Assembly (NCBI GenBank): GCA_038250435.1
Contig: JBBSCJ010000002.1
Coordinates: 124,001-188,000, forward strand
Length of the DNA stretch: 64,000 nt
Direction: 5' to 3'
From: Gemmatimonas sp038250435
GTDB taxonomy: Bacteria > Gemmatimonadota > Gemmatimonadetes > Gemmatimonadales > Gemmatimonadaceae
Shown: one piece after another, positions 8,936 through 18,406 of the stretch
Layout of the letters: every line of letters begins with the position of its first letter
How positions within the stretch are numbered: the first letter of the stretch is position 1
Position numbers and translations under genes: made by a program
Notes under the pieces: generated by a model
Databases searched by the model: none
What the model was told of the DNA's origin: nothing
What the model saw: the letters and a program-made list of their open reading frames with translations, nothing else

Positions 8936-11166
8936 CACTGCTGGCCGAGCGCGATAAGCGTCCGCCACGGCGCTGCCTGGTCGACCGCTCGGGTTGCACC
9001 GACGAAGACGCCACCGGAAAAGAACCGCAATCCGGCGGTGACGCTGGCGCGGATGCCATCGGTCGGGCGCGATACGGGAGGCCGCGACGCACGCACGGCC
9101 GGTTCGAGCACGCCAAGACGGTCGATCGATTGCCGTGCGGCTTGGGTAGGCGCCTCGGCCCAGCCGCTTTGCACGCCCACAGACAGTCCTGGCGCGAGGG
9201 CGGGGAGCACGTATTGGCGAAAGCGGATCGGCCGACGGAAAAACGCACTCGTATACTGGAGCTGCGCCCGCAGCACGGCTGCACGCGAACCGGCGAATTC
9301 CTTGTCGGCAAAGCCCGGAAGATTCTGAAAACGTCCGAGCTCGAACAATTGCTGGGGGGGAATGCGCGCCCCGAACACCTCACCGACATCGCCGCGAGCA
9401 ATGGCAAGGAACGGGCCTATCGGCCGACGCGCCGTAACCCGCAGCTCCGCCCGTTGCCAGTTGAGTGTACCGTCACCGCGCTCATACGCCACGCGGGCAC
9501 CGACCCCCGGTTCCGCGAACTCCGCACTGAAATCCGGATGCCACTCCAACAGCGCTGCGGTGCGCACGTAACCGCCGGCGTCGATCCCGCGGTTGTCGCG
9601 AAACGCCGTGCCACCAAAAGGAGAACGCTCCTGGGTCGCCACGCGAAAGCGGTCGTCGGCTACGCCGACCTCCGCGCGCACCAGCAGCGCGCGATTACGG
9701 ATGGAACGCGCCGCCGCAAGCGTCGCGCTGTTTCGATCGACGTAATCGTACGGATCGACCGAGCCGAACAATGCAGTGGGCGTGTTCCCCGAGTCGAACG
9801 GGACGCGAAAATCATTGGTGTTGTCCAACGAGCGACCGGCGCGCGCTTCGAGGGTGAGCCCCTGGCGAGTGCGCGCCACGCTCGCGCGGCCACGAACGGT
9901 ACTTTCACCCCACGCCCAACCCGCAGTGACGCGGGCCACCACTCCGGGAGCCACGTCACGAAAGGACAGCTTGCCTCCCACACCGGTAAACACTCCTTCA
10001 ACACGGTTGTAGTGGAAGGCGTCGCTCGCGCGTAACGTCCCGAAATCAAAGCGCGGCGTACCGGTGGTGCGCCATCGATCCGGACCGATGTCGTTGAAGT
10101 CGTCGGCGTGCATGTCCTGCGACAGTCCGCCAAATGCCGCGTTCCACGTGCTAAACCGATCGAGCGAATCACCCGTGGCGTAGGTGAGCGTTCGGCGCGA
10201 GCGCGCCCGCAACGAATCCGCCGCTGCCAGCGTGGCCGCATCGAGCGACGTCTCGTTCACGCGCATGTCAGCAAAACGCGAGACGATGCGAATCACGGCG
10301 CGCGCCTCGCCCAAGAAAGGGAGCGTCGCCTGCAACTCGATACGCTGCCGCGCCGGCAACCAGAATTCACCGACCCGTTCGGCATTCTCATATTCCACGA
10401 AGGCGACGGTCTCGGAAATCGCAGCAACAAGCGGATTGCGTCCGACGTTCGACCGAACATAGTAGCCACGCAAACGCACCAGGACGCCGGTCGACGCATC
10501 GAGATCCATCTCGCCATCGAAGAGCACGATCTTTCCCTGCACGTCGCCGCGAGGCTGGACGCGCACGCGAGCAATAGAAATCACCCGTTCCGCCGTACGC
10601 AGCGTGACCACCGTATCACCGCCGCTATAGCGATAGTATCGCTCGCGATCGGCCGACAGTGGATGAACGGCTGGCAGTGTGTCTGCGCCGTCGCTCCGCG
10701 TGCTGCCCCGCCGTCGCGACGCCGGTGAGTTGCTGCGACGCGTCCGCACCCGCAGTCGGTTCCCGTAAAGCGTCGGATTCAGCCACCCCGTCTCGAAAAG
10801 CGACAGCATCGATAACGTCGCGTTAGTCTGCTGTGCGCGATACCCGACGATGTGCTGGTCGTAAAACCCCGCGCGGTTCCAGGTGAGGGTGCTGGCGACT
10901 TGCTCCACCAACACTACCCCTTCCATCCCTTCTTCACGGCGCGCGAGAACCGAAATTTCCGATTCCACGCGCGCGGAATAACCGATCAGGTTCGGCGGCA
11001 GCGCGTTCTTCCGACTTGCGCTGGCGAGCAACGCCGAAAGCGCACCGCGCGCCGGCACCGGAGGCACGGTATCCCGCACCGCCTCTTGGCCGTGCGCCGA
11101 CAAGGCCGGCGCGGCCAGCGCCGGAGCCACTAAGGCGCACAGTACAGCGATTCGTTGAATAATCAT
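8932..11166 (-). CDS. Outer-membrane beta-barrel protein, function unknown
   Basis: A 744-residue exported protein with a signal peptide (cleavage probably after ALSAHGQ). The N-terminal half is mixed alpha/beta and includes an Arg/Ser-rich linker near residues 140-160. The C-terminal half from about residue 380 is built of alternating amphipathic strands with many Arg/Gly/Tyr turns, and the protein ends in a C-terminal tryptophan (LGQQW), a common outer-membrane assembly signal. PGFADKEFAGSRAAVLRAQLQY resembles the penultimate-strand region of surface-antigen (Omp85-like) barrels, but I see no clear POTRA repeats. It lies 8 bases downstream of the ABC-F gene and overlaps the aminotransferase start, so it is probably in the same transcript. 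Confidence 0.65.
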   Translation of the reverse strand: MIIQRIAVLCALVAPALAAPALSAHGQEAVRDTVPPVPARGALSALLASASRKNALPPNLIGYSARVESEISVLARREEGMEGVVLVEQVASTLTWNRAGFYDQHIVGYRAQQTNATLSMLSLFETGWLNPTLYGNRLRVRTRRSNSPASRRRGSTRSDGADTLPAVHPLSADRERYYRYSGGDTVVTLRTAERVISIARVRVQPRGDVQGKIVLFDGEMDLDASTGVLVRLRGYYVRSNVGRNPLVAAISETVAFVEYENAERVGEFWLPARQRIELQATLPFLGEARAVIRIVSRFADMRVNETSLDAATLAAADSLRARSRRTLTYATGDSLDRFSTWNAAFGGLSQDMHADDFNDIGPDRWRTTGTPRFDFGTLRASDAFHYNRVEGVFTGVGGKLSFRDVAPGVVARVTAGWAWGESTVRGRASVARTRQGLTLEARAGRSLDNTNDFRVPFDSGNTPTALFGSVDPYDYVDRNSATLAAARSIRNRALLVRAEVGVADDRFRVATQERSPFGGTAFRDNRGIDAGGYVRTAALLEWHPDFSAEFAEPGVGARVAYERGDGTLNWQRAELRVTARRPIGPFLAIARGDVGEVFGARIPPQQLFELGRFQNLPGFADKEFAGSRAAVLRAQLQYTSAFFRRPIRFRQYVLPALAPGLSVGVQSGWAEAPTQAARQSIDRLGVLEPAVRASRPPVSRPTDGIRASVTAGLRFFSGGVFVGATRAVDQAAPWRTLIALGQQW

Positions 11167-11174
11167 GCGTGCCG

Positions 11175-13196
11175 CTACACCGCAGTCCCGATCTTGAGCC
11201 CTTGCAGGCGCTCCGCAGCCGCAGTCCAGTCGTGCACCGCGTCATCCAACGAGTCCCGCGCATCGTCGAGCGACGTGCCAAGCGCCGCCGCCTTCTGGAC
11301 GCCAGCCGGCGTGTCATACAGCGACTGGTCGTCCAGTCGGGTCGTGAGCTCGGACACCCGCCCTTCCAGCACCGACACCCGCAGCTCCGCGTCCGACAGC
11401 GACTTCTCCGCCGCGCGCAGCATCTTCTTCGCATCTCCGGTTGCCGGCGGCGCACCCGACTTCTTTGCCTGATGCACTTGGTCGCGGTCGGCCTTGCGGT
11501 CCTTCTCACGCTGCGTCTCGCGGTGCCTGGCGTTCTTCTCCGCCTCGCGGGCCGACGCCTCGCGCGCATCCTTCTCGCTTCTGGCCTTGTTCGTCGCCCG
11601 CAAAGCTTCCCACTCCACAAAACTTCCCGGGAAGATCCGGAGCTGCTGATCGCGCACTTCCCACACCTGCGTAGCCAGACCGCGCAGCACCGCGCGATCG
11701 TGACTGACGATCAACACGCTCCCCTCGTACTCCTCGATGGCATCTTCCATCGCCTCGATGCTTTCGACGTCGAGATGATTGGTGGGTTCGTCAAGAATGA
11801 GCAGGTTGTTCGTACTGAGCGTCAGCAACGCCAGCGCCACACGCGCACGCTCACCGCCCGACAGTGTCCCGACGGTGCGCTGCACCTCGTCGCCGCTAAA
11901 GCCGAAGCGGCCGAGGTGACCCTGCACCTGTCGACGTTCCCAGAGCGGACGCTCGGTTGCAATCGATTCGTAGATGGTGGTGTCGAGCGGCAGATGCGCG
12001 AGATCCTGGCGATAGTAGGCCACCGTGGTGCTCGGCCCCATCTTCACGCGCCCCGCATGCGCCGGATGCTCCTCCACGAGCGTCTTGATGAGCGTGCTCT
12101 TTCCTGCGCCATTCGGTCCGACCAGCGCCACCACTTCCCCGCGCTCCAGCACGACGTTCGCGTCCTTCACGAGCACGCGTGTCCCGTCGGGCGTCTCCAC
12201 CGCCACGGTCACGTGCTCCGCTTCGATCACCCGATCTCCACTCCGGTTGCCCGCATTCAGGCGTAGCGCCATCACGGAATCGGAGCCGATCGGCGCCGAC
12301 AGACGCGGCATGCGCGCGAGCAGCTTGCGACGCCCCTTGGCTTGCTTGGTGTTCTGGCCGGCGAGGTTGCGCGCGATGTAGTCGGATTCCGAGGCGATCT
12401 TCGACTGCTGCTTGTCGAACTGGCGTTGCTGCGTGAGCCGCCGCTCTTCACGTTGCTGGATGAACGAGTCGTAGCTGCCGGCATAGCCGAACGCGGTACC
12501 GCCCTCGAAATGCAGCACGTGATCGGCCATTGCCGCCAGAAAGGCGCGATCGTGGCTGATGCAGATCACGGTGCGATCGGAGTCCTTCAGATACTGCTCC
12601 AGCCACGCGGTGGTCTCGAGATCCAGATGGTTGGTCGGCTCGTCGAGCAGCAGGATCTCCGCCGGCGTCGCAAGCTGCCTCGCGAGCGCTACACGTCCAC
12701 GTTCGCCGCCGCTGAGTGTGCCGATGCTCGTCGCCCGGGCCGCCTCAGGATCGAAGCCCACGCCCATGAGCACCGCATCGACCTTCGCGGCCATCTGATA
12801 GCCCCCCTCGCGTTCAAAGCGTTCGAGGTCGCGGCCATACTTTTCCATCGCCTCCTCGCCGTGATCATGCTCGAGGTCGGCGGCCTGCTTCGCCAGCGAC
12901 TGCTCCAGCACGCGCAGATCTCCGAATGCGTCGGCAACGATCTCCCACAACGTCATCCCATCGGGAAAGCGACGATGCTGATCCATGAGCGCCACGCGCA
13001 GCCCCGGCATCCGCGCGATGCTTCCGCGCGACGGCTGCAGCTCACCGGTAATCAGGCGAACCAGCGTCGTCTTGCCCGTGCCGTTGCGCCCCACGACCGC
13101 CCAGCGATCGCCGTCGGCCACCGTGAACGTGATGTCGCGGAAAATCTCGGAGGCGCCGAAGTCCACGCCTGCGTTGCCCACCGCCAACAACGTCAT
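11175..13196 (-). CDS. ABC-F family ATPase (Uup-like)
   Basis: Soluble twin-ATPase of the ABC-F class, which acts on ribosomes rather than transport. Each half has a Walker A (GRNGTGKTT; GPNGAGKST), a signature (LSGGERGRVALAR; LSGGERARVALA) and LLLDEPTNHLDLE / LILDEPTNHLDVE. No transmembrane segments are present. A highly charged region rich in Lys/Arg/Glu around residues 540-600 and a final coiled coil (AEKSLSDAELRVSVLEGRVSELTTRLDD) match the C-terminal DNA/RNA-binding arm of Uup. The true start is the ATG at 13196 (MTLLAVGNAGVDFG), which overlaps the stop of the acyltransferase gene as ATGA; longer frames run into that gene. Confidence 0.9.
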   Translation of the reverse strand: MTLLAVGNAGVDFGASEIFRDITFTVADGDRWAVVGRNGTGKTTLVRLITGELQPSRGSIARMPGLRVALMDQHRRFPDGMTLWEIVADAFGDLRVLEQSLAKQAADLEHDHGEEAMEKYGRDLERFEREGGYQMAAKVDAVLMGVGFDPEAARATSIGTLSGGERGRVALARQLATPAEILLLDEPTNHLDLETTAWLEQYLKDSDRTVICISHDRAFLAAMADHVLHFEGGTAFGYAGSYDSFIQQREERRLTQQRQFDKQQSKIASESDYIARNLAGQNTKQAKGRRKLLARMPRLSAPIGSDSVMALRLNAGNRSGDRVIEAEHVTVAVETPDGTRVLVKDANVVLERGEVVALVGPNGAGKSTLIKTLVEEHPAHAGRVKMGPSTTVAYYRQDLAHLPLDTTIYESIATERPLWERRQVQGHLGRFGFSGDEVQRTVGTLSGGERARVALALLTLSTNNLLILDEPTNHLDVESIEAMEDAIEEYEGSVLIVSHDRAVLRGLATQVWEVRDQQLRIFPGSFVEWEALRATNKARSEKDAREASAREAEKNARHRETQREKDRKADRDQVHQAKKSGAPPATGDAKKMLRAAEKSLSDAELRVSVLEGRVSELTTRLDDQSLYDTPAGVQKAAALGTSLDDARDSLDDAVHDWTAAAERLQGLKIGTAV

Positions 13197-14629
13197 GCCG
13201 ACACCTGCTCGTGATTGAGGCCCACAGTACCCACGTCCCGACCGATATGGTGAGACTGCCAGTCGGCGCAGAGCGCGCTGGCAGTCGAACGAAGCAATTC
13301 CCGCTGTGCCGCTGGCAGGCGACGTACACGCCAGGCAAGTCGGTGCCCCTGCATGGCGTCCACCCACGCGATGGCAGCGTCAGCCAGCCGAGGCGACGCC
13401 GCCACCAGCACCACCGGTAGCAGCACGATCCAGATGGGAGAGTAATCGGCCAAGGCCAGAAACGCCGCTGTCACGATTCCCACAATGACGTACCAGAGCA
13501 AGATCAGCTGGATCCCCGGCACAAACGCCCGGGCCACAAGGTCCGCTCGGGTCTTCGACAGCCGAAGCGCCAGTCTCCAGACGACAGTGAAGACGGGGAG
13601 GTGAATGACCCAGCCCGCAAAGGCCGGCAGGGCGAGCACCGCCGTGCGCATCGGCGAGAGCGGCATCGTGTTGGCCGGCATGCCCAGCGCAGCCAGCAGG
13701 CGGGCGTGGTCGCGCGCCGAGGCGCCGATCCCTCCTGCTGCATGCACCGCCTGCGCCAGTACGTGCGATGCCCCCTGCACCCGATGCGTGTACGCCGTCG
13801 GCGCATCCGAGGCATGGTCGGTCGCGACCGCTTGCGCCGGATGGACCAAAGCGGCGCAGCGGGCGAGCAGCGGCTCGTCGTTGGTGGCGATCAGCGCGGC
13901 CACGGCGGCGATCAGCTCGTCGCGCACGTCGGCGGCGTCCCAGTTTGGAGCGTTGCGCGTCACTTCCAGCAGCGCCAGCCGCAGACGATGGCTGAGCGCG
14001 GCGGGCCCGGCGTCTTCTCCAGCCGCGCGCTGCGCGGCGCGCCACGCGACGAGCGAAATGGGTGCACCCACCACAACCAGCACGTCGGAGCGCGGCCGCC
14101 TGGCCGCCTCGTACTGAATGCCGAAAGGTACGACAACTATGTCACCAACCGATACATCATCGAGACTGTCAAGCGCCATTTGCGATACACCAGCTCGCAA
14201 TGGTCCGATGTTGACGACGTCGCTCACACCCCCCTGTGGGAACACACCTACCACGCCACCCTCTGCCATCGCTTGGGTCACCAGCCCCGCTGCGGCTCGG
14301 TTCACGGTGAGCATATCCACCCCCGTTGCCCGTAGCTTGCGGGCATCGCGTACCCGCGCCACCGTGATCACCTCCATGGCCTCGTAGGTCTTGCGGGCAA
14401 ACCAGTTCGACACCACCGAGATCGTCGCCAGGTAGCGCACATGGCGCGGTGACGTCCGGAGACCGAACAACACGTCGGGGAGATCGTTGGGGTGATTGCC
14501 CACGAGCAGCACCGCCCCGCTGACCGGTATATGCGCACCACCAAGGACCATCACCTCGCGGTAGAACCAGCCGATGCATCGCCGCCCGATCCAATGGATG
14601 AACCGTCGCGACCAGGAGGGTACCTTCAT
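13193..14629 (-). CDS. PlsC-like membrane acyltransferase with altered FPEG motif
   Basis: Predicted inner-membrane glycerophospholipid acyltransferase (478 residues). Motif I is NHPNDLPD, the HPN-type variant known from GPAT/DHAPAT-like PlsC domains. Motif III, normally FPEG, reads FPQG (FPQGGVSDVVNIGPLRAGVSQMAL) through one base difference (CAG for GAG). VVVPFGIQYE matches motif IV. The C-terminal 150 residues carry three or four membrane helices (VIHLPVFTVVWRLALRL; LILLWYVIVGIVTAAFLAL; IWIVLLPVVLVAA). The gene lies 12 bases after queD and overlaps the ABC-F start. Glycerol-3-phosphate or lysophosphatidate are possible acceptors. Confidence 0.8.
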   Translation of the reverse strand: MKVPSWSRRFIHWIGRRCIGWFYREVMVLGGAHIPVSGAVLLVGNHPNDLPDVLFGLRTSPRHVRYLATISVVSNWFARKTYEAMEVITVARVRDARKLRATGVDMLTVNRAAAGLVTQAMAEGGVVGVFPQGGVSDVVNIGPLRAGVSQMALDSLDDVSVGDIVVVPFGIQYEAARRPRSDVLVVVGAPISLVAWRAAQRAAGEDAGPAALSHRLRLALLEVTRNAPNWDAADVRDELIAAVAALIATNDEPLLARCAALVHPAQAVATDHASDAPTAYTHRVQGASHVLAQAVHAAGGIGASARDHARLLAALGMPANTMPLSPMRTAVLALPAFAGWVIHLPVFTVVWRLALRLSKTRADLVARAFVPGIQLILLWYVIVGIVTAAFLALADYSPIWIVLLPVVLVAASPRLADAAIAWVDAMQGHRLAWRVRRLPAAQRELLRSTASALCADWQSHHIGRDVGTVGLNHEQVSA

Positions 14630-14641
14630 GACCGCACCGGG

Positions 14642-15004
14642 CTAAACGCCCTCGCCCCGATATACGCACCCGGAGGTGCACGTCTCCCGCACGCCAATCT
14701 CGCTCAGCATCGACAGGTGCGGCGCGATCCGTGCCCACAGCCAGCGCGCCAGCACTTCGCTCGTGGGGTTCTCAAGGCCGGGTACCTCGTTGAGGTAGTA
14801 ATGATCCAGTTCGTCGATGATCGGCTTTACCACCGCTTTCAGCTCGGCGAAGTCCATCACCCATCCCTCCGGTTCCGCGAGCGGGCCGCGCAGGTGCACG
14901 CTGACGTGGAACGAATGCCCGTGCAGCCGCGCGCACTTGTGCCCCTCGGGCACATGTGGCAGCCGGTGCGCCGCTTCGAAGGTGAACTGCTTGTAGATTT
15001 CCAT
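14642..15004 (-). CDS. queD: 6-carboxy-5,6,7,8-tetrahydropterin synthase
   Basis: Makes CPH4 from dihydroneopterin triphosphate, the second step toward queuosine/7-deazaguanine. The 120 residues contain the zinc histidines H13 (EAAHRL), H28 and H30 (RLHGHSF), the catalytic-type Cys24 (GHKCARLHGH), WVMDFAELK, LDHYYLNE and the C-terminal RETCTSGCVYRGE segment, where E and the aromatic part of the pterin pocket sit. I start at the ATG at 15004 (MEIYKQFTFEAAH), the usual family N-terminus. First gene of the minus-strand run, and divergent from the AI-2E transporter. No other queuosine genes are in the window. Confidence 0.92.
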   Translation of the reverse strand: MEIYKQFTFEAAHRLPHVPEGHKCARLHGHSFHVSVHLRGPLAEPEGWVMDFAELKAVVKPIIDELDHYYLNEVPGLENPTSEVLARWLWARIAPHLSMLSEIGVRETCTSGCVYRGEGV

Positions 15005-15083
15005 CACATAACTGTAGCGAAATTTTCCGTGACCACGCATGTGACACCGTGTTTTGCGCGGTTGGCCTGCCTCGAGGTTGGTT

Positions 15084-16142
15084 GTGAACAAGTCGTTCCG
15101 CGCCCTGCTGATCGCGGCGGCGATCGTTATCGTGATCGCCGGGATGCGGGCCGCAGCACCAGTGCTCGCGCCCCTCGCCCTCGCCTTCTTCATCGCGATC
15201 GTCAGCCTTCCCGCGTTACAATGGATGCGGAGGCGGGGGGCTCCCGCCCCGCTGGCGATCTTTGCCACGGTACTCCTCGACGCCGCGGTGCTCGCGGCGG
15301 TGGCCACCGTGATCGTCGAGGCGATCGGCGAGCTGCGTATCGTGGCCCCCTCGTACTTCACGCGACTACAGGAGCTCGAAACGCTGGCAGCCGCTCGCTT
15401 CGAGTCGTGGGGCTACGAAGTGGCCGACTCACCGCTGCGTGAACTCGCCAACCCGGAGCGACTGTTCGTCTTCGTCGCGAATCTGGCGCGACGCCTCACC
15501 GGCATTTTTGCCGTCGCCTTCCTGATCGTGCTGTACATCGTGTTCACGCTGGTCGAGTCCGTCGGCCTGTCCGACAAACTCACCAAGGCGTTCGGCAACC
15601 GCCGCAGCGATTACCTGCACCTCGGACGCGTGCTGAGCGACGTGCAACACTATCTCGGTCTCAAGACCCTGGTCAGCCTGTGCACGGGTGGACTCATCGG
15701 CGCCGGCGCGGCCGTGATTGGTGTCGACTTCGCGCTCTTTTGGGGTTTCCTGGCATTCGTGCTGAACTACATCCCCACCTTCGGCTCGATCATCGCCGCC
15801 GTTCCCGCCGTCTCGGTCGCCCTGCTCCAGCTCGGCGTCGGCCCTGCCTCTGCGCTCGGCGTGGTGTTCATCGTGGTCAATCTCGTTCTTGGCAGCATTC
15901 TCGATCCCATCATCGTCGGACGTCGCCTCGGACTCTCAACGCTCGTCGCCCTCTTCTCGCTGATCTTCTGGGGATGGATGTGGGGGCCGATCGGGCTGTT
16001 TCTCGCGGTGCCCATCACAGCATCTGCCAAGATCATCATGGAGAACAGTGCGAACCTGAAATGGATAGCGATTCTGCTCGGGCCCGTGCCGGACGAGCGC
16101 CCCACGAACCCCCGTGAGGCGGAGGAGCGACTGCCGGTTTAG
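15084..16142 (+). CDS. AI-2E family (PerM-like) transporter
   Basis: Multi-pass inner-membrane protein of the AI-2E/PerM/YdiK family, 352 residues with about eight hydrophobic segments. The family hallmarks are the paired helices at the N-terminus, the central amphipathic domain (residues about 95-145) and the conserved LGLKTLVSLCTGGLIGAGAAVIGVDFALFWGFLAFVLNYIPTFGSIIAAVPAV region, followed by DPIIVGRRLGLSTLVALFSLIFWGWMWGPIGLFLAVPI. The GTG at 15084 has GAGG upstream at suitable distance; TTG codons at 15054 and 15078 are in frame but less likely. Substrate unknown. The stop overlaps the stop of the convergent kinase gene by four bases. Confidence 0.88.
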   Translation: MNKSFRALLIAAAIVIVIAGMRAAAPVLAPLALAFFIAIVSLPALQWMRRRGAPAPLAIFATVLLDAAVLAAVATVIVEAIGELRIVAPSYFTRLQELETLAAARFESWGYEVADSPLRELANPERLFVFVANLARRLTGIFAVAFLIVLYIVFTLVESVGLSDKLTKAFGNRRSDYLHLGRVLSDVQHYLGLKTLVSLCTGGLIGAGAAVIGVDFALFWGFLAFVLNYIPTFGSIIAAVPAVSVALLQLGVGPASALGVVFIVVNLVLGSILDPIIVGRRLGLSTLVALFSLIFWGWMWGPIGLFLAVPITASAKIIMENSANLKWIAILLGPVPDERPTNPREAEERLPV

Positions 16143-18391
16143 CGAATGGCGCTGGCGCGTGTCTCGAGCAACGCCGCTTCTCCAGCACGTCCCGCGCGCT
16201 TGAGCATCACGGCATAATCGCGGAGGGTTTCACCGACGTCGGTGTGCTGGGTGCCCAACGCTTTTTCGCGCAGCCGCAATGCGCGCTTATACAGCTGCTC
16301 CGACTCCGCATACCGACCCTCGTCGCAACGCAGTCCGGCCAGTCCATTGAGCGTAATGGCGATGCTGGGATTTTCCGCCGCCAACACGCGCTCCTTCACG
16401 ATCAGCGCCTGGCGAAATAGCGAATCCGCCTCGCGATACTGCCTCAGCTTCCAGTGCACCTCGGCCATATTGTTGATCACACTGGCCGTGCTCGGGTGCT
16501 GCGGACCCAACGCCTCTTCAAGAATCGGACGGGCGCGACGGTAATACGGCAGGGCGTCGGCGAAACGGCCGGTCATCCAATACAAACCGCCCAGGTTGTT
16601 CAGCGTGCTCCCCACGTCGGGGTGATCGCTGCCAAGGGTGCGCTCCTGCAGCGCCAGCGTGGCCTTCCACACGGACTCCGCTTCAACATACCGCTTCTGC
16701 GACAAATACACGGCCGCCAGTCCACGCATATCGCGCGCGATCCGCGTGTCGTCGGGTCGGCGCACCTTGGCGTCGAGGACAAGCACCCGCCGGTAAAGAG
16801 ACTCCGCCTCGGCGGCGCGTCCCTGTCGCCATCGCAGTGCCGCAATCGAGCTGAGCGTGGTGGCAACGTCCACCTGCTCGGGACCGAACGCGGCCTGCCG
16901 AATGGACAACGCCCGCTGGAAATACCGGTCGGCTTCGTCGTGTTCGCCGCGCGAGCTCGCCAGTGTGCCCAGCGCCTCCAACGTTTCCCCTACCAGCGGA
17001 TCATCGGGGCCGACTTCGCGCTCCCGGACCTGCAGTACCTCGTTCAGGAGCGTTCGCGCCGGCTCGAACTGGCCGAGTGCCAGATGGACCGTGCCCATGG
17101 TTTGCATGATGCGCGTTTGCAGCTCCGGCTGGCCCGCCAGCTCCGTGGATACGCGGCGCGTACCGCGTTCGAGAATCTCACGCGCCGTCAGGGTGTTGCC
17201 ACGTGCCTCGCCCGGGTCTGATACGCGAAACAGATCCACCAGAAAGCTGGTCACCTCGCGTGCGGCGAGCGCCTCCTGCGCGGCACGCTGCTCGGCCTTC
17301 GTGGCGCGCACGAGTCCCACCGTGGCGACGATCGCGCTTGTGACCACGGTGACCGCGATGGCCGTAGAGGCGAGGACACCGAACCGATGCCGCTTCACGA
17401 ACTTCCCGACGCGATAGCGGGTGCTGGGCGGTCGCGCCATGATCGGCTCGTCCGCGAGATGCCGGCGGATGTCCGCAGCGAACGCGTTGGCGGTTTCGTA
17501 ACGATGCGTGCGGTCGGGGTGCATCGCCTTCATCACGATCCAGTCCAGGTCACCGCGAAGGTCGCGGCGCAGATGCCGGACATTCGTGCCACGCAGCTGC
17601 GCGATCAATTCGCGCTCACGTTCGAGCGTTACCATCCCGAGACTCGGGGACGGCGGATTCGCGTTACCGGAGACCAGGTGCGCCAGAAACGCGTACAGTC
17701 CCACTGCCGACGGATCGAGCGGCAGATGTCCGACGAGCAGCTCGTACAGCAACACACCCATCGAATAGAGGTCGGCGCGGGTATCCACGTCGATCCCGGC
17801 GGGATCCGCCTGCTCCGGACTCATGTATGCGACGGTCCCGATCGCCATCCCGGACATCGTGAACATCGTGAGATCGGGAGATAACGGCCCGAGCGCCTTC
17901 GCGATGCCGAAGTCGATCACCTTTGGTTGCGCGTGCCCGTCCTCATCCGTCACCAGCACATTTGATGGCTTGATGTCGCGATGAATCACGCCTTTCTGGT
18001 GCGCGTGCTGCACCGCTTCGCAGGTGGCGATAAATAACCGGAGCCGCTCACGAAGCGTAAGCCGACGACTATCACAATACGTGGTGATCGGTAGCCCGTG
18101 CACCAGCTCCATCGCGAAATACGGCTGCCCGGTTTCGGTCGAGCCGGCGTGCAACACTTTGGCGATGCCGGGATGATTCATCACTGCGAGGGCGCGTCGC
18201 TCCGCGTCGAAGCGCGCGAGTACTTCGCGCGTGTCGAGTCCCTCACGAACCAGCTTGAGAGCGACACGCCGACGAACCGGCGCTGTCTCTTCTGCTTCAT
18301 AGACCACGCCCATACCGCCCTCACCCAGCAGCTGGATGATGTGGTACGGTCCTACGCGCTGCGGGTGGCAGGTAGGTGGCGTTGTCGACAC
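16139..18391 (-). CDS. Membrane Ser/Thr protein kinase with C-terminal TPR repeats
   Basis: Hanks-type receptor-like kinase of 750 residues starting with GTG. The kinase domain (about 14-310) has the glycine loop GEGGMGVV (23-30), catalytic lysine K46, HRDIKPSN, VIDFGIAKALG (DFG) and YMSPEQADP. A single membrane helix follows (FGVLASTAIAVTVVTSAIVATVGLV). The extracytoplasmic part is about ten Kinesin-light-chain-type TPRs spaced 42 residues apart, repeating patterns such as LGSDHPDVGSTLNNLGGLYWMTGRFADALPYYRRA. The layout is common in Gemmatimonadota, Acidobacteria and Myxococcota. The partner bound by the TPRs is unknown. Confidence 0.93.
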   Translation of the reverse strand: MSTTPPTCHPQRVGPYHIIQLLGEGGMGVVYEAEETAPVRRRVALKLVREGLDTREVLARFDAERRALAVMNHPGIAKVLHAGSTETGQPYFAMELVHGLPITTYCDSRRLTLRERLRLFIATCEAVQHAHQKGVIHRDIKPSNVLVTDEDGHAQPKVIDFGIAKALGPLSPDLTMFTMSGMAIGTVAYMSPEQADPAGIDVDTRADLYSMGVLLYELLVGHLPLDPSAVGLYAFLAHLVSGNANPPSPSLGMVTLERERELIAQLRGTNVRHLRRDLRGDLDWIVMKAMHPDRTHRYETANAFAADIRRHLADEPIMARPPSTRYRVGKFVKRHRFGVLASTAIAVTVVTSAIVATVGLVRATKAEQRAAQEALAAREVTSFLVDLFRVSDPGEARGNTLTAREILERGTRRVSTELAGQPELQTRIMQTMGTVHLALGQFEPARTLLNEVLQVREREVGPDDPLVGETLEALGTLASSRGEHDEADRYFQRALSIRQAAFGPEQVDVATTLSSIAALRWRQGRAAEAESLYRRVLVLDAKVRRPDDTRIARDMRGLAAVYLSQKRYVEAESVWKATLALQERTLGSDHPDVGSTLNNLGGLYWMTGRFADALPYYRRARPILEEALGPQHPSTASVINNMAEVHWKLRQYREADSLFRQALIVKERVLAAENPSIAITLNGLAGLRCDEGRYAESEQLYKRALRLREKALGTQHTDVGETLRDYAVMLKRAGRAGEAALLETRASAIR

Positions 18392-18406
18392 GGGATGTCC
18401 GATCGC

